NCBI RefSeq assembly: GCF_005877905.1
Contig: NZ_SWDV01000008.1
Span: 62,001 to 126,000, forward strand
Source: Pseudomonas nicosulfuronedens
GTDB taxonomy: Bacteria; Pseudomonadota; Gammaproteobacteria; Pseudomonadales; Pseudomonadaceae
Reading direction: 5' to 3'
Length of the DNA: 64,000 nt
A program made the translations under genes and the position numbers. Shown one piece after another: positions 29,548 through 37,626 of this stretch. The notes under the pieces are model-generated. The model had not been told where the DNA came from. It was given only the letters and a program-made list of their open reading frames with translations, and did not search any database. Numbering within the stretch: position 1 is the first letter of the stretch; the number at the start of each line of letters is the position of its first letter.

Positions 29548-30174
29548 TTGACCACCCGCGAAATCCCCCTGTTCCTCGACGGCCCCGAGGGCCAGCTGGA
29601 AGCCCTGCACCTCGCCACGCCCGACGCCACGGGCGTCGCGCTGATCTGCCATCCGCATCCGCTGTTCGCCGGCACCATGCAGAACAAGGTGGTCGCCACC
29701 CTGCAGCGCGCTGCAAGGGATGCAGGATACGCCACTCTGCGTTTCAATTTTCGTGGCGTGGGTCAGAGCGCCGGCAGTTATGCCGAAGGCCGCGGCGAGG
29801 TCGATGATGCTCTGGCTGCCGCACGCTGGCTCGCCGAGCAGCATCCGGACCTGCCGCTGACGCTGATGGGTTTTTCCTTCGGCTCCTGCGTGGCCGGCAA
29901 CGCCGCCGAGCGTCTGGAAGAGGAGGGCGCCGAGCTCGCGCAACTGTTCATGCTGGCGCCCCCGGTGGAGCGCTTCGATGTCGACCTGCCCGAGAGCTGC
30001 CCGCTGACGGTGATCCAGCCGGAGGCCGACGAAGTGGTCACGCCCGAGCGCGTGTATGCCTGGAGCGCCGGGCTGAGCAAGCCCCACGAACTGATCCGCA
30101 TCCCCGAGTGCAGCCATTTCTTCCACGGCAAGCTGATCGAGCTCAAGGACCTGATACAGGCCCGGCTCGCCTAG
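29548..30174 (+). CDS. Alpha/beta hydrolase of the small YsgA-like bacterial family
   Basis: A 208-residue cytosolic alpha/beta hydrolase. Nucleophile elbow G-F-S-F-G-S (Ser about 111), acid Asp in Q-P-E-A-D-E-V-V, and His in E-C-S-H-F-F-H-G; N-terminal C-H-P-H-P-L-F-A-G-T-M-Q-N-K-V-V is a hallmark of this group. The substrate is unknown. It starts with TTG at 29548; GGAG at 29537-29540 gives correct spacing and no ATG fits. 60 bases upstream of trpS. Confidence 0.86.
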   Translation: MTTREIPLFLDGPEGQLEALHLATPDATGVALICHPHPLFAGTMQNKVVATLQRAARDAGYATLRFNFRGVGQSAGSYAEGRGEVDDALAAARWLAEQHPDLPLTLMGFSFGSCVAGNAAERLEEEGAELAQLFMLAPPVERFDVDLPESCPLTVIQPEADEVVTPERVYAWSAGLSKPHELIRIPECSHFFHGKLIELKDLIQARLA

Positions 30175-30234
30175 GTCGGCCAGCCGCGTTACCATCCGGC
30201 CCGCCATTTCATTTGTGTTGATTCCTGGATTCCC

Positions 30235-31575
30235 ATGACGACCCGTATCCTGACCGGCATCACCACCACCGGTACTCCGCACCTGGGCAACTACGCCGGC
30301 GCCATCCGCCCGGCCATCGTCGCCAGCCGCGATCCGCAGGCAGATTCCTTCTACTTCCTGGCCGACTACCACGCACTGATCAAGTGCGATGACCCGACGC
30401 GCATCCAGCGTTCGCGCCTGGAAATCGCCGCCACGTGGCTGGCCTGCGGCCTGGATGCGGACAAGGCGACCTTCTATCGCCAGTCCGATATTCCCGAAAT
30501 TCCCGAACTGACCTGGCTGCTCACCTGCGTCAGCGCCAAGGGCCTGCTCAACCGCGCCCACGCCTACAAGGCTTCGGTGGACAAGAACGTCGAGGCCGGC
30601 GAAGACCCGGACGCCGGCGTCACCATGGGCCTGTACAGCTACCCGGTGCTGATGGCCGCGGACATCCTGATGTTCAACGCCCACAAGGTGCCGGTGGGTC
30701 GCGACCAGATCCAGCACGTGGAAATGGCCCGCGACATTGGCCAGCGCTTCAACCACCTGTTCGGCAACGGCAAGGAGCTGTTCACCCTGCCCGAAGTGGT
30801 GATCGAGGAAGACGTGGCGACCCTGCCGGGCCTGGACGGTCGCAAGATGTCCAAGAGCTACGACAACACCATCCCGCTGTTCGGCACTGCCAAGCAGCTC
30901 AAGGACGCCGTCGCGCGCATCGTCACCGACTCCCGGGCGCCGGGTGAACCGAAAGACCCGGACAACTCGCACCTGTTCACCCTCTATCAGGCCTTCTCCA
31001 CCCACGAGCAACAGGCTGCGTTCCGCGCCGAACTGCTCGGCGGTCTGGCCTGGGGCGAAGCCAAGCAGCGCCTGTTCGAGCTGCTCGACAACGAACTGGG
31101 CGAGGCCCGTGAGCGCTACCACGCGTTGATCACCCGCCCGGCCGACCTGGAGGACATCCTCCTGGCCGGTGCCGCCAAGGCACGCCGCATCGCCACCCCG
31201 TTCCTCGGCGAGCTGCGCGAGGCCGTGGGCCTGCGTTCGTTCCGCGAGCAGGTGCAGGTGGCCTCCGAGGGCAAGAAGAAAGCCGCCAAGGCTGCGCGTT
31301 TCGTCAGCTTCCGCGAGGACGATGGCTTCCGTTTTCGTCTGCTCGATGCCGCGGGGGAGCAACTGCTGCTCTCCATCGCCTTCGCCGATGGCAAGGCCGC
31401 CGGCCAGGTGACCAAGCGCCTGCAGTCCGAAGCACTGGACCTGCACGCCGAGCTGAACGCTTTCAGCGTGCGTCTGGATGGCGAAGCCGTGGCGTACAGC
31501 CCGGAGTTCTCCACCGACGCGGAGCGTGACGCCGCCATGCACCGTCTGCGCGAGGCTCTCGCTCCACAGGAGTGA
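30235..31575 (+). CDS. trpS: Tryptophanyl-tRNA synthetase, long form with C-terminal extension
   Basis: A 446-residue class I synthetase that charges tRNA-Trp. The HIGH-like motif is T-P-H-L-G-N (residues 14-19) and K-M-S-K-S is at about 204. The catalytic and anticodon parts end near residue 340, as in the 334-residue E. coli enzyme. About 100 more residues follow: a Lys/Ala-rich linker, then a small domain from about 353 ([21 protein letters not shown]), which looks like the DUF1508/YegP fold. A terminator follows. Confidence 0.95.
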   Translation: MTTRILTGITTTGTPHLGNYAGAIRPAIVASRDPQADSFYFLADYHALIKCDDPTRIQRSRLEIAATWLACGLDADKATFYRQSDIPEIPELTWLLTCVSAKGLLNRAHAYKASVDKNVEAGEDPDAGVTMGLYSYPVLMAADILMFNAHKVPVGRDQIQHVEMARDIGQRFNHLFGNGKELFTLPEVVIEEDVATLPGLDGRKMSKSYDNTIPLFGTAKQLKDAVARIVTDSRAPGEPKDPDNSHLFTLYQAFSTHEQQAAFRAELLGGLAWGEAKQRLFELLDNELGEARERYHALITRPADLEDILLAGAAKARRIATPFLGELREAVGLRSFREQVQVASEGKKKAAKAARFVSFREDDGFRFRLLDAAGEQLLLSIAFADGKAAGQVTKRLQSEALDLHAELNAFSVRLDGEAVAYSPEFSTDAERDAAMHRLREALAPQE

Positions 31576-31606
31576 GGCGCAGCAGGCCGGTCCGACTACC
31601 GGCCAA

Positions 31607-31635
31607 TTGCCAAGCAACGGGGGCGCCGCTAAAGT
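31607..31635 (+). promoter_or_regulatory. Candidate zapE promoter overlapping the trpS terminator
   Basis: TTGCCA (31607-31612), 17-base spacer, TAAAGT (31630-31635). The -10 sits in the loop of the terminator hairpin. Start of transcription would be near 31642, past the left arm, leaving a leader of about 28 bases before the zapE ATG. Confidence 0.5.
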
Positions 31636-31650
31636 GTGCGCCCCCGTTTT
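31616..31650 (+). terminator. Intrinsic terminator of trpS
   Basis: AACGGGGGCGC (31616-31626) pairs with GCGCCCCCGTT (31638-31648), closing an 11-base loop, and the T-run begins at 31647. It ends only 20 bases before the zapE ATG. Confidence 0.85.
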
Positions 31651-31669
31651 CGTTGCCTTGCTACCGATC

Positions 31670-32764
31670 ATGACGCCTCTTCAGCGCTACCAGGAAGACC
31701 TCAAACGCCCCGATTTCTTCCACGACGCCGCGCAAGCGAACGCCGTGAAGCACCTGCAACGCCTCTACGACGACCTGGTCGCGGCCGATAAAGGCAAGAC
31801 CGGCCTGTTCGGCAAGCTGCTGGGCAAGAAGTCCCAGGAGCCGGTGAAGGGCCTGTACTTCTGGGGCGGTGTCGGCCGTGGCAAGACCTACCTGGTGGAT
31901 ACCTTCTTCGAGGCGCTGCCCTTCAAGCAGAAGATGCGTACGCACTTCCACCGCTTCATGAAGCGCGTCCACGAGGAAATGAAGACCCTCAAGGGCGAGA
32001 AGAACCCGCTGACCATCATCGGCAAGCGTTTCGCCGACGAGGCCAGGGTGATCTGCTTCGACGAGTTCTTCGTCTCCGACATCACCGATGCGATGATCCT
32101 GGCGACCCTGCTGGAAGAGCTGTTCAAGAACGGCGTCAGCCTGGTGGCAACCTCCAACATCGTGCCGGACGGCCTGTACAAGGACGGCCTGCAGCGCGCC
32201 CGCTTCCTGCCGGCCATCGCCCTGGTCAAGCAGCACACCGAAGTGGTCAACGTCGACAGCGGTGTAGACTATCGTCTGCGCGCCCTGGAGCAGGCCGAGC
32301 TGTACCACTGGCCGCTGTCCGAGCAGGCCGAGCAGGCCATGAGCCGCGACTTCAAGGCGCTGACCCCGGACTGTGCCGCGGCCACCCGCGATGACGCGCT
32401 GATGATCGAGAACCGTGAGATCCGCGCGCGTATCACCTGCGATGACGTGGCCTGGTTCGAATTCCGCGAGCTGTGCGACGGTCCGCGCAGCCAGAACGAC
32501 TACATCGAACTGGCGAAGATCTTCCATGCCATCCTGATCTCCAACGTCGAGCAGATGGGCGTGGCCAAGGACGACATGGCCCGCCGCTTCATCAACCTGG
32601 TGGACGAGTTCTACGACCGCAACGTCAAGCTGATCCTCTCCGCCGAGGTCGAGCTCAAGGACCTGTACACCGGTGGCCGCCTGGAGTTCGAATTCCAGCG
32701 CACCCTGAGTCGCCTGCTGGAAATGCAGTCCCACGAATACCTGAGCCGCCCGCACCGTCCCTGA
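31670..32764 (+). CDS. zapE: Cell division protein ZapE (AFG1-like ATPase)
   Basis: A 364-residue P-loop ATPase. Walker A G-G-V-G-R-G-K-T (66-73); Walker B V-I-C-F-D-E-F-F-V. ZapE binds FtsZ at the constricting ring and destabilises filaments in E. coli; the family also includes mitochondrial AFG1/LACE1. The ATG at 31670 is chosen by homology; the in-frame region upstream covers the trpS terminator. There is no obvious ribosome site directly before it. Confidence 0.94.
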   Translation: MTPLQRYQEDLKRPDFFHDAAQANAVKHLQRLYDDLVAADKGKTGLFGKLLGKKSQEPVKGLYFWGGVGRGKTYLVDTFFEALPFKQKMRTHFHRFMKRVHEEMKTLKGEKNPLTIIGKRFADEARVICFDEFFVSDITDAMILATLLEELFKNGVSLVATSNIVPDGLYKDGLQRARFLPAIALVKQHTEVVNVDSGVDYRLRALEQAELYHWPLSEQAEQAMSRDFKALTPDCAAATRDDALMIENREIRARITCDDVAWFEFRELCDGPRSQNDYIELAKIFHAILISNVEQMGVAKDDMARRFINLVDEFYDRNVKLILSAEVELKDLYTGGRLEFEFQRTLSRLLEMQSHEYLSRPHRP

Positions 32765-32778
32765 TGGTCCGGTGAATG

Positions 32779-32808
32779 AAAAAGGCTGCCCGAGGGCAGC
32801 CTTTTTCG
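32779..32808 (+). terminator. Intrinsic terminator after zapE
   Basis: AAAAAGGCTGCCC-GA-GGGCAGCCTTTTT: perfect stem with A-run and T-run, able to work in both directions. Confidence 0.93.
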
Positions 32809-32837
32809 TTTGCGAGGATTGGCGGGGATCTGTAGTT

Positions 32838-32916
32838 GTAGGATGGGTGGAGCGGAGCGATACCCATGCTGCGGGTGCCGAGATTGATGGGTATCGCTTC
32901 GCTCCACGCCATCCTG
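32838..32916. repeat. REP-like inverted repeat
   Basis: Left arm 32838-32867 and right arm 32887-32916 are near-perfect reverse complements (core GGAGCGGAGCGATACCCAT against ATGGGTATCGCTTCGCTCC), with a single-base bulge and one mismatch, around a 19-base loop. The GTAGGATGGGTGGAGCGnAGCGATACCCAT pattern recurs as an extragenic palindrome in many Pseudomonas genomes. It lies between zapE and the secreted-protein gene. Only one full copy is in this window. Confidence 0.8.
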
Positions 32917-32933
32917 CGGACTGGGCATTGCGC

Positions 32934-33899
32934 TCAGCGCAGCGCCATCTCCTGCTGCGCTTTCTTCAGCAGTTGCTGGGCGTGGGCAACTTCCAGCGCT
33001 TCCATGGCGTTGATCGGCTTGATCGCCACTGCCTTCTTCAGTTGCTCCAGCGCTTTCTGCTCCTCATCTTCGCCGTAGACGTACGCCAGGGCGTTCGCAT
33101 ATTCGTAATGGCCGATGGGCAGATCGTCGGCGGCACGGAAGGAGCGGGCGAAGTACTGCTCCATCTTGTCCGCGCTCACTCCGTAGGTCATCTTGCCCAC
33201 CAGCTTGCCGACCTTGCGGATCACACCGGCCTCATAGCCGCCGTAGAGCGCCAGGGCGAATGGTTGGTTCGGCTGCTTGGCCAGCAGGGCGTCCAGCTCC
33301 TTGGGAATCTCGCTGGTATAGCCACGCTTGAGTACCACCGGCACTGGCAGGTCCTCGGCCAGGCGTGCTTTGGCGTAGGCGCGGCCGAACTGGGCGATGG
33401 GGTCGGCGTTGAGCAGCGGGCCGGCCTCGTCGGTGTAGCTGATGACTTCCTCCAGCAGGCGCTGCTTCTCGTCCTGGTTCGGCGCGAGGAACATCGCGTA
33501 CAGAACTTGCGCGAACATACCCGGCACCTGGCCGCCGACGCCCAGCGCCAGGCCATCCTTCTTGGCTTGGGCGAAGTCGCCGCGGAATACCTTGCGCCAC
33601 ACATCCTGCAGCTTCTCGGCATAGACCTGCGCTTCTTCCGGCTTACCGCTGAAGCCCGTGCCGGCGGCCACGGTCTTCTCTAGGGCTTCGGGATGTTTCG
33701 TGGCCATGGTCACTACCCAGTCCGCATCCGGGAAGGGGTAGTTGGCGCCGAAACCGCGCGTCAGGCGAGGCCAGGCCTCACGCAGCTTGTCGCCGCTGTA
33801 GTCGAAGGCGCTCTGGTCGTAGGGGAAGGGTTTCCAGGTGTCGTCCGCCACAGCGTTCAGGCTGAAGACGGCCAGCAGGGCAAGCAGAAAGCGGCGCAT
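32934..33899 (-). CDS. Secreted helical protein of unknown function
   Basis: A 321-residue protein with a clear signal peptide (1-18, L-L-A-L-L-A-V-F-S-L-N-A-V-A cut before D-D). The mature part is strongly helical with repeat-like spacing; the C-terminal 70 residues (S-F-R-A-A-D-D-L-P-I-G-H-Y-E-Y-A-N-A-L-A-Y-V-Y, then E-Q-L-K-K-A-V-A-I-K-P) look like TPR units. It may be a periplasmic scaffold. No enzyme motif is seen, and I do not recognise a named family. It is followed on the same strand by nothing until the zapE terminator; the AraC gene is 91 bases upstream. Confidence 0.78.
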   Translation of the reverse strand: MRRFLLALLAVFSLNAVADDTWKPFPYDQSAFDYSGDKLREAWPRLTRGFGANYPFPDADWVVTMATKHPEALEKTVAAGTGFSGKPEEAQVYAEKLQDVWRKVFRGDFAQAKKDGLALGVGGQVPGMFAQVLYAMFLAPNQDEKQRLLEEVISYTDEAGPLLNADPIAQFGRAYAKARLAEDLPVPVVLKRGYTSEIPKELDALLAKQPNQPFALALYGGYEAGVIRKVGKLVGKMTYGVSADKMEQYFARSFRAADDLPIGHYEYANALAYVYGEDEEQKALEQLKKAVAIKPINAMEALEVAHAQQLLKKAQQEMALR

Positions 33900-33990
33900 G
33901 GCGATATCCCGTTGGGTTCTTGTTGTCGAAAGCTGCCCGAATCATAGGGCGGCACCCGAGTCCGTGAACCCATCCTAGGGATGGCCTGTT

Positions 33991-34989
33991 TCAGGCTTCC
34001 TTCTGTTCGTACTGGCGTCGGTAGTGATTTGGCGACAGTCCTGTGTGCTGCCTGAACAGGCGGGCGAAGAAGCTGGCGTCGTCGTAGCCGACTTCGTAGC
34101 TGATTGTCTTGATGCTCTTGCGGCTGGTAGACAGCAGGTTGCGCGCGGTCTCGATGCGCAGGCGTTGCAGGTAGTGCAGCGGCTTGTCACCGGTAGCCGC
34201 CTGGAAGCGCCGCATGAAGTTGCGAATGCTCATGCCGTGCTCGCGGGCGACGTCCTCGAAGCGGAACTTGTCGCAGAAGTGCTCTTCGAGCCAGTGCTGG
34301 ATCTGCAGGATTGCCGGGTCGTGGTGCAGTTTCTGTCCACCGAATCCGAGTCGGCCGGGCACGTAGCTGCGCTGCACCTCGTAGAGAATGTCGCGGGCCA
34401 CGCCTTGGGCCACTGTAGCGCCGCAGAAATGTTCGATCAGGTAGATATACAGGTCGCAGGCCGAGGTAAGGCCGCCAGCGGTGTAGATGTTGTCGGCATC
34501 CGCGATGTGTTTCTCCTGATTAAGCAGTACCTTGGGGTAGCGCTCGGCGAATTCGCGGAAGAATCGCCAGTAGGTGGTCGCCTCCTTGCCGTCGAGTAAT
34601 CCCGCCTCGGCTAGCCAGAACACCCCGGAGACCTCGCCACACAGTACGCAGCCGGCCGCATGGCGCTCACGCAGCCAGGGCATTACCTGTGGATAGAGGG
34701 TCAGCAGTTCGTCGAAGTCGCCCCAGAAAGCGGGGAGGATGACCAGTTCCGGTTCGTCCAGGGCGCCGTGTACGGGCAGGAGGTCGCCGCTGAAACTCAT
34801 CACCGGCTGGCCGTCGGGGCTGACGATGCGGGTTTCGAAACTGGGCTTCAGACCGAGGCCCTGTTGGCGGCCATGGCGCAGGGCGGCCATGTGGAAGAAA
34901 TCCTTGGCCTGCATCAGGGTGGAGCCGAACACGCCGTGGGTAGCAAGGATGCTGACGCGGCGCAGCACGCGGGAAGCTGGGTTGGGCAT
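33991..34989 (-). CDS. GlxA-type transcriptional regulator (DJ-1/PfpI-like domain + AraC HTH)
   Basis: A 332-residue regulator. Residues about 10-190 form a class I amidotransferase/DJ-1-like domain (L-A-E-A-G-L-L-D-G-K-E-A-T-T-Y-W); 225-325 is the AraC domain with two HTHs (F-E-D-V-A-R-E-H-G-M-S-I-R-N-F-M-R-R-F and I-S-Y-E-V-G-Y-D-D-A-S-F-F-A-R-L-F). Where relatives have C-S-G-A-F before W-L-A-E-A-G, this protein has V-S-G-V-F, so the nucleophile Cys position is lost and the domain probably only senses ligand. It is divergent from the acyl-CoA dehydrogenase, its likely target. Confidence 0.92.
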   Translation of the reverse strand: MPNPASRVLRRVSILATHGVFGSTLMQAKDFFHMAALRHGRQQGLGLKPSFETRIVSPDGQPVMSFSGDLLPVHGALDEPELVILPAFWGDFDELLTLYPQVMPWLRERHAAGCVLCGEVSGVFWLAEAGLLDGKEATTYWRFFREFAERYPKVLLNQEKHIADADNIYTAGGLTSACDLYIYLIEHFCGATVAQGVARDILYEVQRSYVPGRLGFGGQKLHHDPAILQIQHWLEEHFCDKFRFEDVAREHGMSIRNFMRRFQAATGDKPLHYLQRLRIETARNLLSTSRKSIKTISYEVGYDDASFFARLFRQHTGLSPNHYRRQYEQKEA

Positions 34990-35152
34990 CGGTTCTTGTA
35001 CTTCTTATGGATGTCTTTGCATGACGCTAAAGCGGTCATGATGCGGCTGGATCGTCTTATTTTTTGGCGAAAGTGTCCAGTGCAGAGCGGTTCGTGCTTG
35101 GCCTACAGTCGGCCTTCAAATAATTCCTACAACCGATCCGCAGGTGCACCAC
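34990..35152. promoter_or_regulatory. Divergent spacer of the AraC-type regulator and the acyl-CoA dehydrogenase
   Basis: Contains a split palindrome ATGAC (35021-35025) / GTCAT (35035-35039) that could be an operator, and TTGGCC-17-TAATTC (about 35099-35127) as a weak plus-strand promoter. Both are tentative. Confidence 0.28.
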
Positions 35153-36289
35153 ATGATTCCAAGAACCCTGTTCAGTTCCGACCACGAGCTGTTCCGCGAC
35201 AGCGTCCGCAAGTTTCTCGAACAGGAGGCAGTTCCCTTCCACGCCCAGTGGGAAAAGGACGGTCACGTCGACCGCCAGCTGTGGAACAAGGCGGGGGAGG
35301 CCGGAATGCTCTGCTCGCATCTGCCCGAGGCCTACGGCGGCATGGCGGCGGACTTCCTCTACAGCTCCGTGGTGATCGAGGAGATCGGTCGCCTGGGCCT
35401 GACCGGCATCGGTTTCTCGCTGCATTCGGACATCGTCGCACCCTATATCCTTCACTACGGCAGCGAAGAGCTGAAGCAGCGCTACCTGCCCAAGCTGATT
35501 TCCGGCGAGATGGTGTCAGCCATTGCCATGACCGAGCCGGGTGCGGGCTCCGACCTGCAAGGTGTGAAAACCACCGCCGTGCTGGACGGCGACGAATACG
35601 TGATCAATGGCTCGAAGACCTTCATCACCAACGGCTGGCTGGCTGACCTGGTGATCGTGGTCGCCAAGACCGACCCCAAGGCTGGCGCCAAGGGCACCAG
35701 CCTGTTCCTGGTGGAGGCCGGTACGCCGGGCTTCAGCAAGGGCAAGCGCCTGGAAAAGGTTGGCATGAAGGCCCAGGACACCTCCGAGCTGTTCTTCCAG
35801 GACGTGCGCATCCCCAAGGAAAACCTGCTGGGCAAGGACGGGCAGGGGTTCATCTACCTGATGCAGGAACTACCCCAGGAACGGCTGACCGTCGCCCTCG
35901 GCGCACTGGCCTCGGCCGAAGCGGCGTTGAAGTGGACGCTGGACTACACCCGCGACCGCAAGGCCTTCGGAAAATCCGTCGCGGACTTCCAGAACACGCG
36001 CTTCAAGCTCGCGGAAATGGCCACTGAGATCCAGGTTGGCCGCGTTTTCGTCGATCGCTGTCTCGAGCAGCACCTGGAGGGCAAGCTGGACGTACCCACG
36101 GCAGCGATGGCCAAGTACTGGACCACGGACCTGCAATGCAAGGTGCTCGACGAGTGCGTGCAACTGCATGGTGGCTACGGCTTCATGTGGGAGTACCCGA
36201 TTGCCCGCGCCTGGGCCGATGCGCGCGTGCAGCGCATCTACGCCGGCACCAACGAGATCATGAAGGAAATCATCGCCCGCGCGCTGTGA
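35153..36289 (+). CDS. Acyl-CoA dehydrogenase, long-chain (LCAD)-like
   Basis: A 378-residue FAD enzyme catalysing alpha,beta-desaturation of acyl-CoA; cytosolic. Signature 1 A-M-T-E-P-G-A-G-S-D-L-Q-G and the FAD/tetramer region R-D-R-K-A-F-G-K are present. The C-terminal motif is I-Y-A-G-T-N-E-I-M-K: Ala364 stands where medium-chain enzymes have the catalytic Glu (Y-E-G-T). LCAD and isovaleryl-CoA enzymes use a Glu elsewhere, and here E-L-P-Q-E-R-L (Glu239/Glu243) matches the LCAD region. The ATG at 35153 is preferred to an in-frame GTG at 35144. The exact substrate is unknown. Confidence 0.92.
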   Translation: MIPRTLFSSDHELFRDSVRKFLEQEAVPFHAQWEKDGHVDRQLWNKAGEAGMLCSHLPEAYGGMAADFLYSSVVIEEIGRLGLTGIGFSLHSDIVAPYILHYGSEELKQRYLPKLISGEMVSAIAMTEPGAGSDLQGVKTTAVLDGDEYVINGSKTFITNGWLADLVIVVAKTDPKAGAKGTSLFLVEAGTPGFSKGKRLEKVGMKAQDTSELFFQDVRIPKENLLGKDGQGFIYLMQELPQERLTVALGALASAEAALKWTLDYTRDRKAFGKSVADFQNTRFKLAEMATEIQVGRVFVDRCLEQHLEGKLDVPTAAMAKYWTTDLQCKVLDECVQLHGGYGFMWEYPIARAWADARVQRIYAGTNEIMKEIIARAL

Positions 36290-36300
36290 CCGACACGGAT

Positions 36301-36329
36301 AAAAAAGCCCGGCATTGCCGGGCTTTTTC
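36301..36329. terminator. Bidirectional terminator between acyl-CoA dehydrogenase and aldo-keto reductase genes
   Basis: AAAAAAGCCCGGC-ATT-GCCGGGCTTTTT: perfect stem with A-run and T-run between convergent genes. Confidence 0.92.
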
Positions 36330-36342
36330 GTTTGCGGGGCGA

Positions 36343-37380
36343 TCAGGGAGCCGGGTTCGGCTGGTCCTTGTGGATCGCCTCGATGCCGGCCAGCACTTCG
36401 TCGGAGAGCTTCAGTTCGAAGCTGCCTAGGTTGGCTTCCAGTTGCTCGAGGTTGGTCGCGCCGATGATGTTGCTGGTCACGAACGGCCGGCTGGTGACGA
36501 AGGCCAGGGCCATCTGCGCCGGGTCCAGTCCGTGCTCGCGGGCCAGGGTCACGTAGCGGTCGCAGGCGCGGGCGGTCTGCGGGTTGGTGTAGCGGGTGAA
36601 GCGGCTGAACAGAGTGATCCGTGCATTGGCCGGGCGGGCGCCGCCGAAGTACTTGCCCGAGAGCATGCCAAAGGCCAGGGGCGAGTAGGCCAGCAGGCCG
36701 ATCTGCTCGCGGATGGCGATTTCCGCCAGGCCCACCTCGAAGCTGCGGTTCAACAGGTTGTAGGGGTTCTGGATCGACACGGCGCGCGGCCAGCCGCGCT
36801 CCTGGGCGATCTGCAGGAAGCGCATGGTGCCCCAGGGGGTCTCGTTGGACAGGCCGACGTGGCGGATCTTGCCGGCGCGGACCTGCTCGTCGAGCGCCTC
36901 CAGGGTGTCTTCCAGTGCCGTGAAGCTTTCTTCCTTGTGCTGGTAGCCCAGTTGGCCGAAGAAGTTGGTGCTGCGCTCGGGCCAGTGCAATTGGTAGAGG
37001 TCGATCCAGTCGGTCTGCAGGCGCTTGAGGCTGCCGTCCAGCGCCGCGACGATGTTCTTGCGGTCGAGCTTCGGCTGGCCGTCACGGATGTGGCTGATGG
37101 AGTTGCCGGGGCCGGCGATCTTGCTGGCGAGTACCCAGTCGGCGCGATCGCCGCGCTGGGCGAACCAGTTGCCGATGATCTGCTCGGTGCGGGTGTAGGT
37201 TTCCGCGCGTGGCGGCACCGGGTACATCTCGGCGGTATCGATGAAATTCAGACCGGCGGCCTTGGCCCGTTCAATCTGGGCGAAGGCCTCACCTTGTGTG
37301 TTCTGCTCGCCCCAGGTCATGGTCCCCAGGCAGAGGGCGCTGACTTTCAGTTCGGTGCGGCCAAGCGGGCGGTACTCCAT
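36343..37380 (-). CDS. Aldo-keto reductase, Tas-like
   Basis: A 345-residue NADP(H)-dependent oxidoreductase of TIM-barrel fold. Catalytic tetrad Asp48 and Tyr53 (F-I-D-T-A-E-M-Y), Lys87 (A-S-K-I-A-G) and His in Q-L-H-W-P. The long loop with R-S-T-N-F-F-G matches the E. coli Tas group, whose physiological substrate is uncertain. It is alone on the minus strand, divergent from rplM. Confidence 0.92.
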   Translation of the reverse strand: MEYRPLGRTELKVSALCLGTMTWGEQNTQGEAFAQIERAKAAGLNFIDTAEMYPVPPRAETYTRTEQIIGNWFAQRGDRADWVLASKIAGPGNSISHIRDGQPKLDRKNIVAALDGSLKRLQTDWIDLYQLHWPERSTNFFGQLGYQHKEESFTALEDTLEALDEQVRAGKIRHVGLSNETPWGTMRFLQIAQERGWPRAVSIQNPYNLLNRSFEVGLAEIAIREQIGLLAYSPLAFGMLSGKYFGGARPANARITLFSRFTRYTNPQTARACDRYVTLAREHGLDPAQMALAFVTSRPFVTSNIIGATNLEQLEANLGSFELKLSDEVLAGIEAIHKDQPNPAP

Positions 37381-37626
37381 GCGGGTCTCCTCATGAAAAC
37401 AAGTGCGTCATACAGTTGAAAATTCTGCCGGAATCTGCATAATTCCGCAGCCTTTCATCGGTGGGGGATGCCAAAGCCTGCCGATTGATACATCTAGTCG
37501 TTACGGACGCACACCGACCCGAGCCCCAATTCGTGTCTGTCTTCGGCTGTCCTTGACTTGTCAAGGCAACCACTGTCCAGTAAGATTCGCCGTCTTATTT
37601 TCAGGCGGCCCCTGAGGCTATAACGA
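37381..37626 (+). promoter_or_regulatory. rplM-rpsI promoter and leader
   Basis: TTGTCA (37558-37563), 17-base spacer, TAAGAT (37581-37586) is a good sigma-70 promoter. The -35 is part of a palindrome CTTGAC-TT-GTCAAG. The leader contains a small hairpin TCAGG-CGGCC-CCTGA at 37601-37615, 11 bases before the ATG. In E. coli L13 represses its own mRNA through a leader structure, so autoregulation is possible. Bases 37381-37540 hold no other clear signal. Confidence 0.55.

Noticed and set aside
29533-31671. Minus-strand open frame of 712 codons over the hydrolase and trpS
   Set aside because: It is antisense to two supported genes and runs through the trpS terminator; the composition is that of a shadow.
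33971-33985. Small hairpin CCATCC-TAG-GGATGG after the AraC-type gene
   Set aside because: The stem is only 6 bp with no T-run, so I could not support it as a terminator. It may be chance.
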